The translations under genes were made by a program, and so were the position numbers. Source: an uncultured Oscillospiraceae bacterium (GTDB lineage: Bacteria; Bacillota; Clostridia; Oscillospirales; Oscillospiraceae). Taken from it: DNA of 6,467 bases. The notes beneath the pieces are model-generated. The model made no database searches. It saw nothing but the letters and a program-made list of their open reading frames with translations, and had not been told where the DNA came from. Shown in pieces: positions 1-5,497 of the stretch; position 1 is the stretch's first letter; each line of letters starts with the position of its first letter. The DNA lies in contig CAKTPC010000114.1 of assembly GCA_934590505.1 (NCBI GenBank), positions 1 to 6,467 on the forward strand, given 5' to 3'.

Positions 1-150
1 GTCAACGCCTTGGAGTACGTCATGATCCCCGAGCTTGAGGAGAACATCAAATACATCTCCATGAAGCTTGAGGAGAACGAGAACTCCACCAAGGTCAGGC
101 TGCTCAAGGTCAAGGAAATGGTGCTTCAGGACGCCCACAAATTCAAATAA
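1..150 (+). CDS. ntpD: V-type ATP synthase subunit D, C-terminal end (5'-truncated by window edge)
   Basis: The window opens in frame inside this gene; the last 49 codons are visible, ending in TAA. The encoded tail begins VNALEYVMIPELEENIKYIS and continues with MKLEENENSTKVRLLKVKEM, which matches the conserved C-terminal helix of bacterial/archaeal V-type (A/V-type) ATPase subunit D. Subunit D is the central rotor shaft: its N- and C-terminal helices form a coiled coil inside the A3B3 head, coupling ATP synthesis or hydrolysis to ion movement through the membrane ring. The charged, heptad-like composition of the visible segment fits that coiled coil. The rest of the ATPase operon presumably lies to the left. 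It is the only gene here on the + strand and converges with the TRAP operon; a hairpin terminator follows 13 bp after the stop. The family call is secure; the symbol is a naming choice (atpD/ntpD). Confidence 0.9.
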   Translation, partial: VNALEYVMIPELEENIKYISMKLEENENSTKVRLLKVKEMVLQDAHKFK

Positions 151-163
151 GCAAAACCGAAAC

Positions 164-200
164 AACACCCCCGCCGTCATCTGACGGCGGGGGTGTTTAT
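164..200 (+). terminator. Intrinsic terminator of the V-ATPase operon, possibly bidirectional
   Basis: Positions 164-179 pair perfectly with 182-197 (16 bp, GC-rich centre CCCCCGCCG/CGGCGGGGG); in practice the innermost A-T pair opens to give a four-base loop. It is followed by TTTAT, a short and imperfect T-tract. It begins 13 bp after the stop of the ATPase subunit D gene. On the - strand the flank after the hairpin reads TGTTTCGGTTTTG, so it may also back up termination of the opposing TRAP operon. Confidence 0.85.
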
Positions 201-206
201 GCTGAT

Positions 207-244
207 AAAACGAGCCCGGATAACTGCAACCGTTATCCGGACTC
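207..244 (-). terminator. Intrinsic terminator of the TRAP/dehydratase operon
   Basis: CCGGATAAC (216-224) pairs perfectly with GTTATCCGG (232-240) around a seven-base loop; after one mismatch (215/241) three more pairs follow (212-214 with 242-244). Read on the - strand the hairpin is followed by G and then TTTTA (206-210), the arrangement of a Rho-independent terminator. It lies 38 bp after the dctM stop codon, so it closes the five-gene - strand operon. Confidence 0.85.
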
Positions 245-282
245 TGACTAAGGGCGGCAGTATGGGTACCGCCTCTAGTTTC

Positions 283-1578
283 TTATACAGTCATGCCGAG
301 AACCTTGGGCAGAGCAATACTGAGCTGCGGTATATACGCAACGACGAGCGTTATCATAAACATCATAACGATGTACGGGATCAGTTTCCGCACGACCGCT
401 CCCATGTTGCGCTCATCGGCCAGCTGGTTGGAGATATACAGCGTACCGGCGAAGGGCGGGGTGACCATGCCGACGGCAATGTTCATTATCATAAATGCGC
501 CTACATGTACCGAGCTGAGCCCCAGCGCCTGAGTTATCGGGATGATTATCGGGCAGGTAAGGAGTATGATGGAGGTCGGATCAATGATGCAGCCGAGAAC
601 GAACAGGAGCAGGTTCACGACCGTAAGTATCGCGAACTTGTTGCTCAGGCCTGCCAGTACTGCTTTCGATACTGCCGCGGCAAGACCGCTGCTCGAAACG
701 AACCATGCCATGGCCGTGGCGCAGCATACTATCGTAAGCATTGAGCTTACACGCACGCTAATCTCACAGACGCTTTTCCATATCTGCTTGAAGCTCAGAT
801 TGCGGTAAATGACGCAGCCGACGATGATCGCGTAAATGCAGGATACAGCCGCGGCTTCCGTCGGGGTAAAAATGCCGCCGTAAATGCCGCCGAGTATCAG
901 GATGGGCATGCCCAGTGCAAAGATCGCCTGAAAGAAGGTTGACGCAAACTCCTTGAATATCAGCTTCACGCTTGCACGCTTTTCCAAATGTCCGTAGCGT
1001 ATCCCGTGCATTACGCAGAAGCTCACTGCCAGCAGGAAGCCGGGCACGATACCGGCCATGAACAGCGAACCGACGGAGACCGACGCTGTTGTTGCAAAGA
1101 CGACCATCGGAATGCTCGGCGGGATGATGATGCCCAGCGACGCGGAGGATGCGTTTATTGCCGCCGCGTCTGCGGGTTCATAGCCGGCGTCCTTCATCGG
1201 CTCTATCATGATACCGCCGATCGCCGCCGCCGTTGCGGGCGCGGAACCGGAGATAGCGCCGAAGAACGCTGAGGATATCGTGGTTATGCACGCCGAGGCA
1301 GCCGGAAGCTTTCTGAAGCACATCCGCATGAAACGCACCAGCCGTTCGGAAATTCCGCTTACTTCCATGAGTTCGCCCGAAAGGGTGAACAGCGGCAGAG
1401 CAAGCAGCGGGAAGCTGTCAAGCGAGGTGAACATTTTCTGGGTTATGGCGGGAAGCGCGTTTATATCACCTGCCGTGAGCATGCTGAGTATCGTTGCCAG
1501 ACCGACAGCCACAGCGATCGGCGTTCCGAATATCAGGAAGAAGATCAGAGTAAGGATAAGTACAAGGCCGAAAGACAT
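283..1578 (-). CDS. dctM: TRAP transporter large permease subunit (DctM family)
   Basis: This 431-residue membrane protein has the normal length for DctM, the ion-coupled transport channel of tripartite ATP-independent periplasmic-type (TRAP) transporters; the family has about 11-12 membrane segments. Hydrophobic segments run through nearly the whole chain, starting at residues 4-30. Family signatures are visible: FTLSGELMEVSGISERLV (64-81), ISGSAPATAAAIGG (109-122), GYEPADAAAINASSASLGIIIPPSIPMV (in 132-159), GGIYGGIFTPTEAAAV (230-245) and the C-terminal GMVTPPFAGTLY (370-381). The serine in the common ISGSS motif is replaced by alanine here (GSAP). The ATG follows directly after the dctQ stop (TAAATG), with a GAGGGGG ribosome binding site inside the end of dctQ, so translation is probably coupled. 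It is the last gene of the operon. DctM moves the substrate released by DctP, driven by a Na+ or H+ gradient; substrate identity cannot be read from it. Confidence 0.95.
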   Translation of the reverse strand: MSFGLVLILTLIFFLIFGTPIAVAVGLATILSMLTAGDINALPAITQKMFTSLDSFPLLALPLFTLSGELMEVSGISERLVRFMRMCFRKLPAASACITTISSAFFGAISGSAPATAAAIGGIMIEPMKDAGYEPADAAAINASSASLGIIIPPSIPMVVFATTASVSVGSLFMAGIVPGFLLAVSFCVMHGIRYGHLEKRASVKLIFKEFASTFFQAIFALGMPILILGGIYGGIFTPTEAAAVSCIYAIIVGCVIYRNLSFKQIWKSVCEISVRVSSMLTIVCCATAMAWFVSSSGLAAAVSKAVLAGLSNKFAILTVVNLLLFVLGCIIDPTSIILLTCPIIIPITQALGLSSVHVGAFMIMNIAVGMVTPPFAGTLYISNQLADERNMGAVVRKLIPYIVMMFMITLVVAYIPQLSIALPKVLGMTV

Positions 1579-2076
1579 TTATTTATCCCCCTCTCTGAGT
1601 TTGGCGTTGATCTCGGAGATCTGCGTATAGAAGAGCGCAATGTAATGCGCTATCAGCAGCAGGCAGCCAAGCGGGACGCAGCTGTACATGATCCACATAG
1701 GTATTTTCAGGGAAGGACTGGTCTGACCTATATTGATTTGATGGGCCATCATCCTGCCGCCGTACACCACGCAGAATATGCAGAACGCGCATACAAGGAT
1801 GAGCCGTATCAGCGCGAACACCTTCTGCCATTTGAGCGGCAGCTTTTCGCTCACAACGTCGATGCTGAACATCTGACCGCGCTGCGCGCTCAGCCCCGCC
1901 ACGATGAATACCGACCAGATCATGCAGTACCTGGATGCCTCATCGCTCCATGCCATGTTGTACAGACCCGTGTAGCGGCCGACGGTGGCAAAGAAAACCA
2001 GACCCATCATCAGAAGCAGCAGCGCGCCGCCGATCCCTTTTTCAATTTTACACACCCATTTGCCGAAAGTTTTCAT
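1579..2076 (-). CDS. dctQ: TRAP transporter small permease subunit (DctQ family)
   Basis: This is a 165-residue protein of standard DctQ size. Four hydrophobic segments are visible at about residues 16-33, 48-65, 86-105 and 127-149. Family hallmarks are the polar patch WSDEASRYCMIWSVFIVAG (43-61) between the first two helices and the QTSPSLKIPMWIMYSCVPLG stretch (118-137) entering the last helix. DctQ packs against DctM to form the membrane complex that docks the substrate-loaded DctP. The ATG at 2076 has an AGAGGA ribosome binding site at the usual spacing and lies 21 bp after the dctP stop; its own stop abuts the dctM ATG. The order dctP-dctQ-dctM is the common TRAP arrangement. The C-terminal tail (KLREGDK) is short and charged, presumably cytoplasmic. 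Confidence 0.93.
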   Translation of the reverse strand: MKTFGKWVCKIEKGIGGALLLLMMGLVFFATVGRYTGLYNMAWSDEASRYCMIWSVFIVAGLSAQRGQMFSIDVVSEKLPLKWQKVFALIRLILVCAFCIFCVVYGGRMMAHQINIGQTSPSLKIPMWIMYSCVPLGCLLLIAHYIALFYTQISEINAKLREGDK

Positions 2077-2097
2077 GGGGCATTCCTCTCTTGTGCT

Positions 2098-3141
2098 TTA
2101 CTGCCCGCGCAGAGCGTTGACAAAGTCCATGTCGATCTGATCCTTGTAATTATCGACTACGAAGCTGCAGGCTTCTGCCCACTCGTCCATGTCGATATCG
2201 GTGACGGTTCCGCCGTTTTCGATCCATGCCGCGTAGTCCTTCTCCTCGAGGTCCTGAACGAGCTGGCGCTCATAGTCGCGCGCCTCTGCATCGGCTTCAA
2301 CGATCCACTGCTGATACTCTGCGGGCAGACTGTCGAAGAAGGCACGGTTTATCATGCTGACGGTAGCGCTGTAGACATGGTGGGTCTTGGTGCAGTTGGG
2401 GTCTGCCTCATAGAAGGAGCCCGCGACGGTAACGCCGATGGGGTTATCGTGGCCGTCAATGGTGCCCTGCTGGAGAGAAGTAAAGACCTCGCCGATGGAC
2501 ATCGGGGTCGCGTAAGCGCCGAGACCGTTGAACAGGGAGATGAATACGTCGTTTTCCATGACTCTGATCTTGAGGCCCTTAAGATCCTCGGGGTGCTCGA
2601 TTATCTTCTTTGCGTTGTACAGATCGCGGTAGCCGAGCTCCCAGAAGCTCATCGCGTAAATACCGGTGGATTCGAGAGTGTCGAGGACTTCACGGCCCAT
2701 TTCGCCGTCCAGCACGTTGTATGCGGTCTGGCGGTCGGTCACGACGTAGGGCAGGTCAAGAGGCAGAAAGCTTGCGGAGAAGTTTGCTATCGGGCCGGTT
2801 GCGATGTTGCACATCTCGAAGGTGCCGAGGCCGACGCCCTCTATCGTTTCGCGGTCGCCGCCGAGGACGCTGCCTGCGCACAGCTCGACCTGGATGAGAC
2901 CGCCGCTCTTTTCGTCAAGCAGCTTCCCAAAATACTCAACGCCCTGCCCCAGTGCGGAATCAGCAGCGGCACCGATGCCGACGCGCAGCTTCACGGTTTT
3001 GGCCTGAGCGGCGTCGCTGGCCGCGGCGGAAGCGTCGCTTCCGGAGGAAGCAGCCGTGCCGGAGCTGCCGCAGCCGGCGAGCATGCCGACTGCCATAACG
3101 AGTGCAAGAATAAGGCAAAGTACTTTATTGAAATTTTTCAT
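2098..3141 (-). CDS. dctP: TRAP transporter substrate-binding lipoprotein (DctP family)
   Basis: This 347-residue protein starts with a lipoprotein signal peptide: basic MKNFNK, a hydrophobic core, then the lipobox LAGC with Cys24 as the predicted lipid-modified residue. A Ser/Ala/Gly-rich linker (25-47) follows, typical of Gram-positive solute-binding proteins tethered outside the membrane. The DctP fold spans about 50-340: KLRVGIGAAADSALGQGVEYF (first strand and binding helix), LPLDLPYVV (127-134), GLKIRVM (189-195), whose Arg193 is in the position of the family arginine that binds the substrate carboxylate, and the hinge region MSIGEVFTSLQQGTIDGHDNP (214-234). The ligand should be a carboxylate; next to an acid-sugar dehydratase an aldonate or uronate is most likely, by inference. 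The ATG has an AAGGAG site five bases upstream and lies 22 bp after the dehydratase stop, within the same operon. Confidence 0.94.
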   Translation of the reverse strand: MKNFNKVLCLILALVMAVGMLAGCGSSGTAASSGSDASAAASDAAQAKTVKLRVGIGAAADSALGQGVEYFGKLLDEKSGGLIQVELCAGSVLGGDRETIEGVGLGTFEMCNIATGPIANFSASFLPLDLPYVVTDRQTAYNVLDGEMGREVLDTLESTGIYAMSFWELGYRDLYNAKKIIEHPEDLKGLKIRVMENDVFISLFNGLGAYATPMSIGEVFTSLQQGTIDGHDNPIGVTVAGSFYEADPNCTKTHHVYSATVSMINRAFFDSLPAEYQQWIVEADAEARDYERQLVQDLEEKDYAAWIENGGTVTDIDMDEWAEACSFVVDNYKDQIDMDFVNALRGQ

Positions 3142-3163
3142 ATTTTCTCCTTTCAGTCATTTA

Positions 3164-4366
3164 TCACGGTGTCGCCAAACTTCCGTCTGTATAGCGGAAC
3201 TGCGTCCACTGTATTATTTCGTCCTTGGCCGGATACTTCTTGGCCTTCTCTTCGTCGAACTCCACGCCGAATCCCGGTGCGGAATTGACATATGCATAGC
3301 CGTTTTTGACCTCCGGTATGCCGGGAAAGACCTCGCGCACGTTTTCACCGAAGCCGCTCCACTCCTGAATGCCGAAGTTGGTGCAGGCAAGATCCATGTG
3401 CATCTGCGCCGTATGGCCGACCGGGTTCATGTCTGTCGGCGCGTGCCATGCGGTGCGCACGCCGAAGATTTCGCTGAAATGCGCGATTTTTATCGCGGGG
3501 GTGAAGCCGCCGATCATGCTTGGGTGTATCCTGATGAAATCAATGAGACGCTCAGATATCAGTGTTTTCCACTCCAGCGGATTCGTGCACAGCTCACCGT
3601 GAGAGACAGGTGTTGTGCATACGGCTTTTACATTTTTGTAATACTCGTACTGATCCGGGGCAAAAAGGTCCTCAAGGAAGAACAGTCTGTAAGGCTCCAG
3701 AGCCTTAGCCAGAGCGATCGCGTCACCGGCAGGCACACGCTCATGCACGTCATGCACAAGCTCCGGAGCATATCCGAAGCGGGAGCGCGCCTCGTCGAAC
3801 ATTGCGACGGTCTCCTCAACGTAAGCCTTGGGGTCCTGATAGAAGCCTTCCTTTGCGCCTATCGGCCGCCAAGGTCTCTGGTTCTGTGAAAAGCCTTTCA
3901 TCGGGAAATACTGGAGGCGGACATTATGGTATCCTTCCTCGAGCCGCTTCTGCGCCTCGTCAAGTATTTCCTCCCTGCTCTCACCGTTAGCGTATGCATA
4001 GAGCGCAACGCCCTCTCTGCACTTGCCCCCGATAAGCTGGTATACGGGCATGTTGGCTTCCCTGCCTTTTATGTCCCACAGCGCCATATCCACGCCGCTG
4101 ACGGCGTTGTTCCCGATAGGCCCGTTGCGCCAGTAGCCGTTGTTGTGCATCAGGTTCCACAGCTCCTGTATCTCCGATGCATCCCTTCCGACTACCAGCG
4201 GCTTTACGTATTCCTCAATGGCGGTGACAACAGCCTTGCAGCGCTGCGTATATGTCGCGCAGCCGTAGCCGTAAAGTCCCGGCTGGTCTGTGTCCACGCG
4301 GACGACTACGAGGTTTATGCCGTCCGGGCAGGTTATAAATGTTCTGACATTAGTTATTTTTGCCAA
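3164..4366 (-). CDS. Enolase-superfamily acid-sugar dehydratase, D-mannonate dehydratase (ManD)/RspA-like
   Basis: This 400-residue protein has the mandelate racemase/enolase two-domain layout: N-terminal capping domain (about 1-120, opening MAKITNVRTFITCPDG) and a C-terminal barrel. ManD-family residues are in place: Asp206 and His208 (HDVHERV), Glu232 (FFLEDLF), Glu258 (SHGELC), Arg279 (DFIRIHP), His308 (AWHAPTD) and Glu335 (IQEWSGF). The Asp and two Glu are Mg2+ ligands; the two His are catalytic or substrate-contacting. The expected reaction is removal of water from a hexonate to give a 2-keto-3-deoxy sugar acid in the cytoplasm. I place the start at TTG 4366: it has GGGAGGG six bases upstream and yields the family's usual N-terminus; an upstream TTG at 4387 lacks a site and would add seven residues carrying the ribosome binding site. 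Unusual points are EDLFAPDQ in place of the common EDP motif and a divergent loop at 152-185, so the substrate may not be D-mannonate. It lies between the regulator and TRAP genes in one operon. Confidence 0.88.
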   Translation of the reverse strand: MAKITNVRTFITCPDGINLVVVRVDTDQPGLYGYGCATYTQRCKAVVTAIEEYVKPLVVGRDASEIQELWNLMHNNGYWRNGPIGNNAVSGVDMALWDIKGREANMPVYQLIGGKCREGVALYAYANGESREEILDEAQKRLEEGYHNVRLQYFPMKGFSQNQRPWRPIGAKEGFYQDPKAYVEETVAMFDEARSRFGYAPELVHDVHERVPAGDAIALAKALEPYRLFFLEDLFAPDQYEYYKNVKAVCTTPVSHGELCTNPLEWKTLISERLIDFIRIHPSMIGGFTPAIKIAHFSEIFGVRTAWHAPTDMNPVGHTAQMHMDLACTNFGIQEWSGFGENVREVFPGIPEVKNGYAYVNSAPGFGVEFDEEKAKKYPAKDEIIQWTQFRYTDGSLATP

Positions 4367-4372
4367 ATTCTG

Positions 4373-4379
4373 CCCTCCC
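4373..4379 (-). promoter_or_regulatory. Ribosome binding site that fixes the TTG start of the dehydratase
   Basis: On the - strand GGGAGGG is followed by six bases (CAGAAT) and then TTG at 4366-4364. This decides for the shorter 400-residue protein. The longer reading from TTG 4387 would translate through this site and has no purine-rich site of its own. Confidence 0.75.
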
Positions 4380-4388
4380 TTCAACAAA

Positions 4389-4418
4389 ATTATAAATTAA
4401 CGTATCGGCCGAAATACG
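4389..4418 (-). promoter_or_regulatory. Possible internal promoter -10 with upstream dyad, before the dehydratase
   Basis: The 53-bp gap between regulator and dehydratase holds a perfect TATAAT at 4394-4389 on the - strand, 23 bases before the TTG start. No good -35 is found 16-18 bases upstream; that place is occupied by a small dyad, CGTAT (4401-4405) and ATACG (4414-4418) around an eight-base CG-rich spacer. The dyad could be a protein site at an activator-dependent promoter, a weak stem, or chance. A functional promoter here would let the dehydratase and TRAP genes be expressed separately from the regulator. Confidence 0.3.
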
Positions 4419-4419
4419 A

Positions 4420-5172
4420 TTAATTAACGTCGTTCATATACTGCCTCTGAAAGAAGTAGTCAATGCGCTCCTTGTTGCGCTGCAGGAACTTATCCTGCTC
4501 TGCTATTGCCTCACCGGACTGGTTGCTCAGCAGCCCGTTCAGCAGGTGCCGGTGATTCTCGATACAATCCGTGAAATGATTGTGCATTTTCTCCTCGTCC
4601 GGATAATCACGCATCATAAGCTTGTTTGTTTCGAGCAGCACCTTATAATATTCGTCGTGGAATATTCTCATTATCTGTATAAATATAGAATTTCCGCTGC
4701 AAATGATGATCGACAGATGAAACATCAGGTCGTATTTTGTCAGTTCAACATAGTCGAGCTTTGCTGCGGCTTCCTCCATTCCGTGAAAGGCCGCTTTCAC
4801 GTCGCTGAAGTCATGCTCCTCACCGCTGTCGATTATTGCTCTTACCGCGCTGTTTTCTATCGCGCTGCGCAGCTCAATCATGTCCCGGTATTCCTTCGCA
4901 CTGATGTCCATTGTGTCAGTGAAACCGGAATGATCGAACAGTTCGTTGTTGTCGCAGATGTAGGTGCCTTTGCCGTGTACGGTCTCTACAAGACCTATGG
5001 ATCTGAGCCGCTGTATCGCCGCGCGGATGGTCGATCTGCTTACGTTGAATATCCCGCACAGCTCGGCTTCGGTCGGGAGCTTATCCCCGCTTTTCCAAGC
5101 CCCGGACTTTATATTGTCAAGCAGCTGCTTGTAGACAATATCGTCCCGTCGTTCCGTCGCAATTGGTTGCAT
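4420..5172 (-). CDS. GntR-family transcriptional regulator, FadR/FCD subfamily
   Basis: This 250-residue regulator has an N-terminal winged helix (about 11-73): YKQLLDNIKSGAWKSGDKLP, TEAELCGIFNVSRSTIRAAI with the recognition helix SRSTIRAAIQRL (45-56), and the wing GLVETVHGKGTYI. A C-terminal all-helical FCD ligand-binding domain follows (about 92-240). FCD metal-site residues Asp148 and His152 (YDLMFH) and His207 (ENHRHLL) are visible, but the last position of the usual metal-site set appears to be Asn233 (LQRNKER). I chose ATG 5172 because AAGGAG lies upstream and the protein then begins about 12 residues before the helix-turn-helix, as usual for the family; in-frame ATGs at 5244, 5229 and 5205 have no ribosome binding site. 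It is the first gene of the operon, 53 bp before the dehydratase, and probably represses its own promoter, responding to the imported acid or its keto-deoxy product. Effector identity is inferred from context only. Confidence 0.9.
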   Translation of the reverse strand: MQPIATERRDDIVYKQLLDNIKSGAWKSGDKLPTEAELCGIFNVSRSTIRAAIQRLRSIGLVETVHGKGTYICDNNELFDHSGFTDTMDISAKEYRDMIELRSAIENSAVRAIIDSGEEHDFSDVKAAFHGMEEAAAKLDYVELTKYDLMFHLSIIICSGNSIFIQIMRIFHDEYYKVLLETNKLMMRDYPDEEKMHNHFTDCIENHRHLLNGLLSNQSGEAIAEQDKFLQRNKERIDYFFQRQYMNDVN

Positions 5173-5279
5173 AATTGCTTCTCTCCTTATCAGTTGTTTT
5201 CCCATACAAAACAATTTCTGATCATTCATGACATACTGCCACATGCCGAAAATGTATGTTGACTGTTGTCAGACAACTA
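5173..5279 (-). other. 5' leader of the regulator-dehydratase-TRAP operon
   Basis: About 100 bases lie between the predicted transcription start (near 5274) and the regulator ATG at 5172. The ribosome binding site AAGGAG is at 5184-5189. Two short inverted repeats are present on the transcript: ACATAC (5254-5259) with GTATGT (5231-5236), and TTGTTTT (5208-5214) with AAAACAA (5194-5200), the latter ending five bases before the ribosome binding site. They could fold into weak hairpins but match no riboswitch I know. Confidence 0.4.
5265..5277. promoter_or_regulatory. Probable GntR/FadR-type operator
   Basis: GTTGTC (5265-5270), a central A, and GACAAC (5272-5277) form a perfect 13-bp palindrome. 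Its core TTGTCAGACAA fits the TnGTnnnACnA pattern known for FadR-subfamily operators. It begins three bases after the predicted -10 of the operon promoter and so covers the transcription start, the classic place for a repressor. The regulator encoded directly downstream is the obvious ligand; that pairing is inference. Confidence 0.75.
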
Positions 5280-5280
5280 T

Positions 5281-5308
5281 ATATTAACGATCTTTTTCGT
5301 TTTGTCAA
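5281..5308 (-). promoter_or_regulatory. Promoter of the regulator-dehydratase-TRAP operon
   Basis: On the - strand a perfect -35 hexamer TTGACA (5308-5303) is followed after 16 bases by TAATAT (5286-5281), a 4/6 match to the sigma-A -10; shifting one base gives AATATA at 17-base spacing. The spacer is A/T-rich. The predicted start is about position 5274, inside the 13-bp palindrome, giving a leader of about 100 bases before the regulator ATG. Confidence 0.7.
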
Positions 5309-5336
5309 TGCATTTTTGCAGGGGATGCGTCGTTTT

Positions 5337-5358
5337 TGGTAAGTTGTCTAATTTACCA
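5337..5358. promoter_or_regulatory. Upstream inverted repeat with an operator half-site
   Basis: TGGTAA (5337-5342) and TTACCA (5353-5358) form a 6-bp inverted repeat with a ten-base spacer. The spacer contains GTTGTC (5343-5348), identical to one arm of the 13-bp operator palindrome, 78 bp upstream of it relative to operon transcription. This may be an auxiliary regulator site or a site for another factor upstream of the -35; with short arms, chance is possible. Confidence 0.35.
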
Positions 5359-5400
5359 CGCATATTTTTGTGGATAATTTCCGATAGTGCCGCCGTCAGA

Positions 5401-5449
5401 CGCAAAAACAGAGAGGAGCAGACCAGTTCTGCTCCTCTCTGTTTTTGCG
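5401..5449 (-). terminator. Strong, symmetric (bidirectional-capable) terminator after the surface-protein gene
   Basis: Positions 5401-5422 pair perfectly with 5428-5449: a 22-bp stem with a five-base loop. The arms carry AAAAA on one side and TTTTT on the other, so each transcript has GC-rich pairs followed by a T-run (CTGTTTTTGCG). It lies 48 bp after the stop of the surface-protein gene and about 90 bp before the -35 of the next operon on the same strand, so it should insulate the two. Confidence 0.88.
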
Positions 5450-5497
5450 GTTGCACCGAACATGTATTTATCCGGTCTGCGGCTGCGGCGTTTCCCC

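Noticed and set aside
193..744. Open frame of 183 codons on the + strand opposite the dctM end
   Set aside because: It begins inside the terminator hairpin and runs antisense to the conserved C-terminal half of DctM.
1645..3288. Long open frame of 547 codons on the + strand opposite dctQ and dctP
   Set aside because: It lies antisense to two clear TRAP genes, its translation is His/Arg/Ala-rich with no recognisable domain, and it has no good ribosome binding site. It is a by-product of codon bias on the other strand.
3056..3889. Open frame of 277 codons on the + strand opposite dctP start and the dehydratase
   Set aside because: Antisense to a well-supported enolase-superfamily gene, with no recognisable fold or start signal.
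5173..5244. Upstream in-frame ATGs at 5244, 5229 and 5205 as starts of the regulator
   Set aside because: None has a purine-rich site at proper spacing, they would add an atypical N-terminal extension, and ATG 5172 has AAGGAG in front and the family's usual N-terminus.
4546..5262. Open frame of 238 codons on the + strand opposite the GntR regulator
   Set aside because: Antisense to the regulator, whose helix-turn-helix and FCD motifs are clear; the opposite translation shows no family.
5173..5279. Riboswitch in the operon leader
   Set aside because: Only two weak short hairpins; no known riboswitch core and no terminator or anti-terminator pair that I can see.
5302..5306. TTGTC between the two operator-like sites as a third half-site
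   Set aside because: It is the complement of the TTGACA -35 hexamer plus one base and is explained by the promoter.
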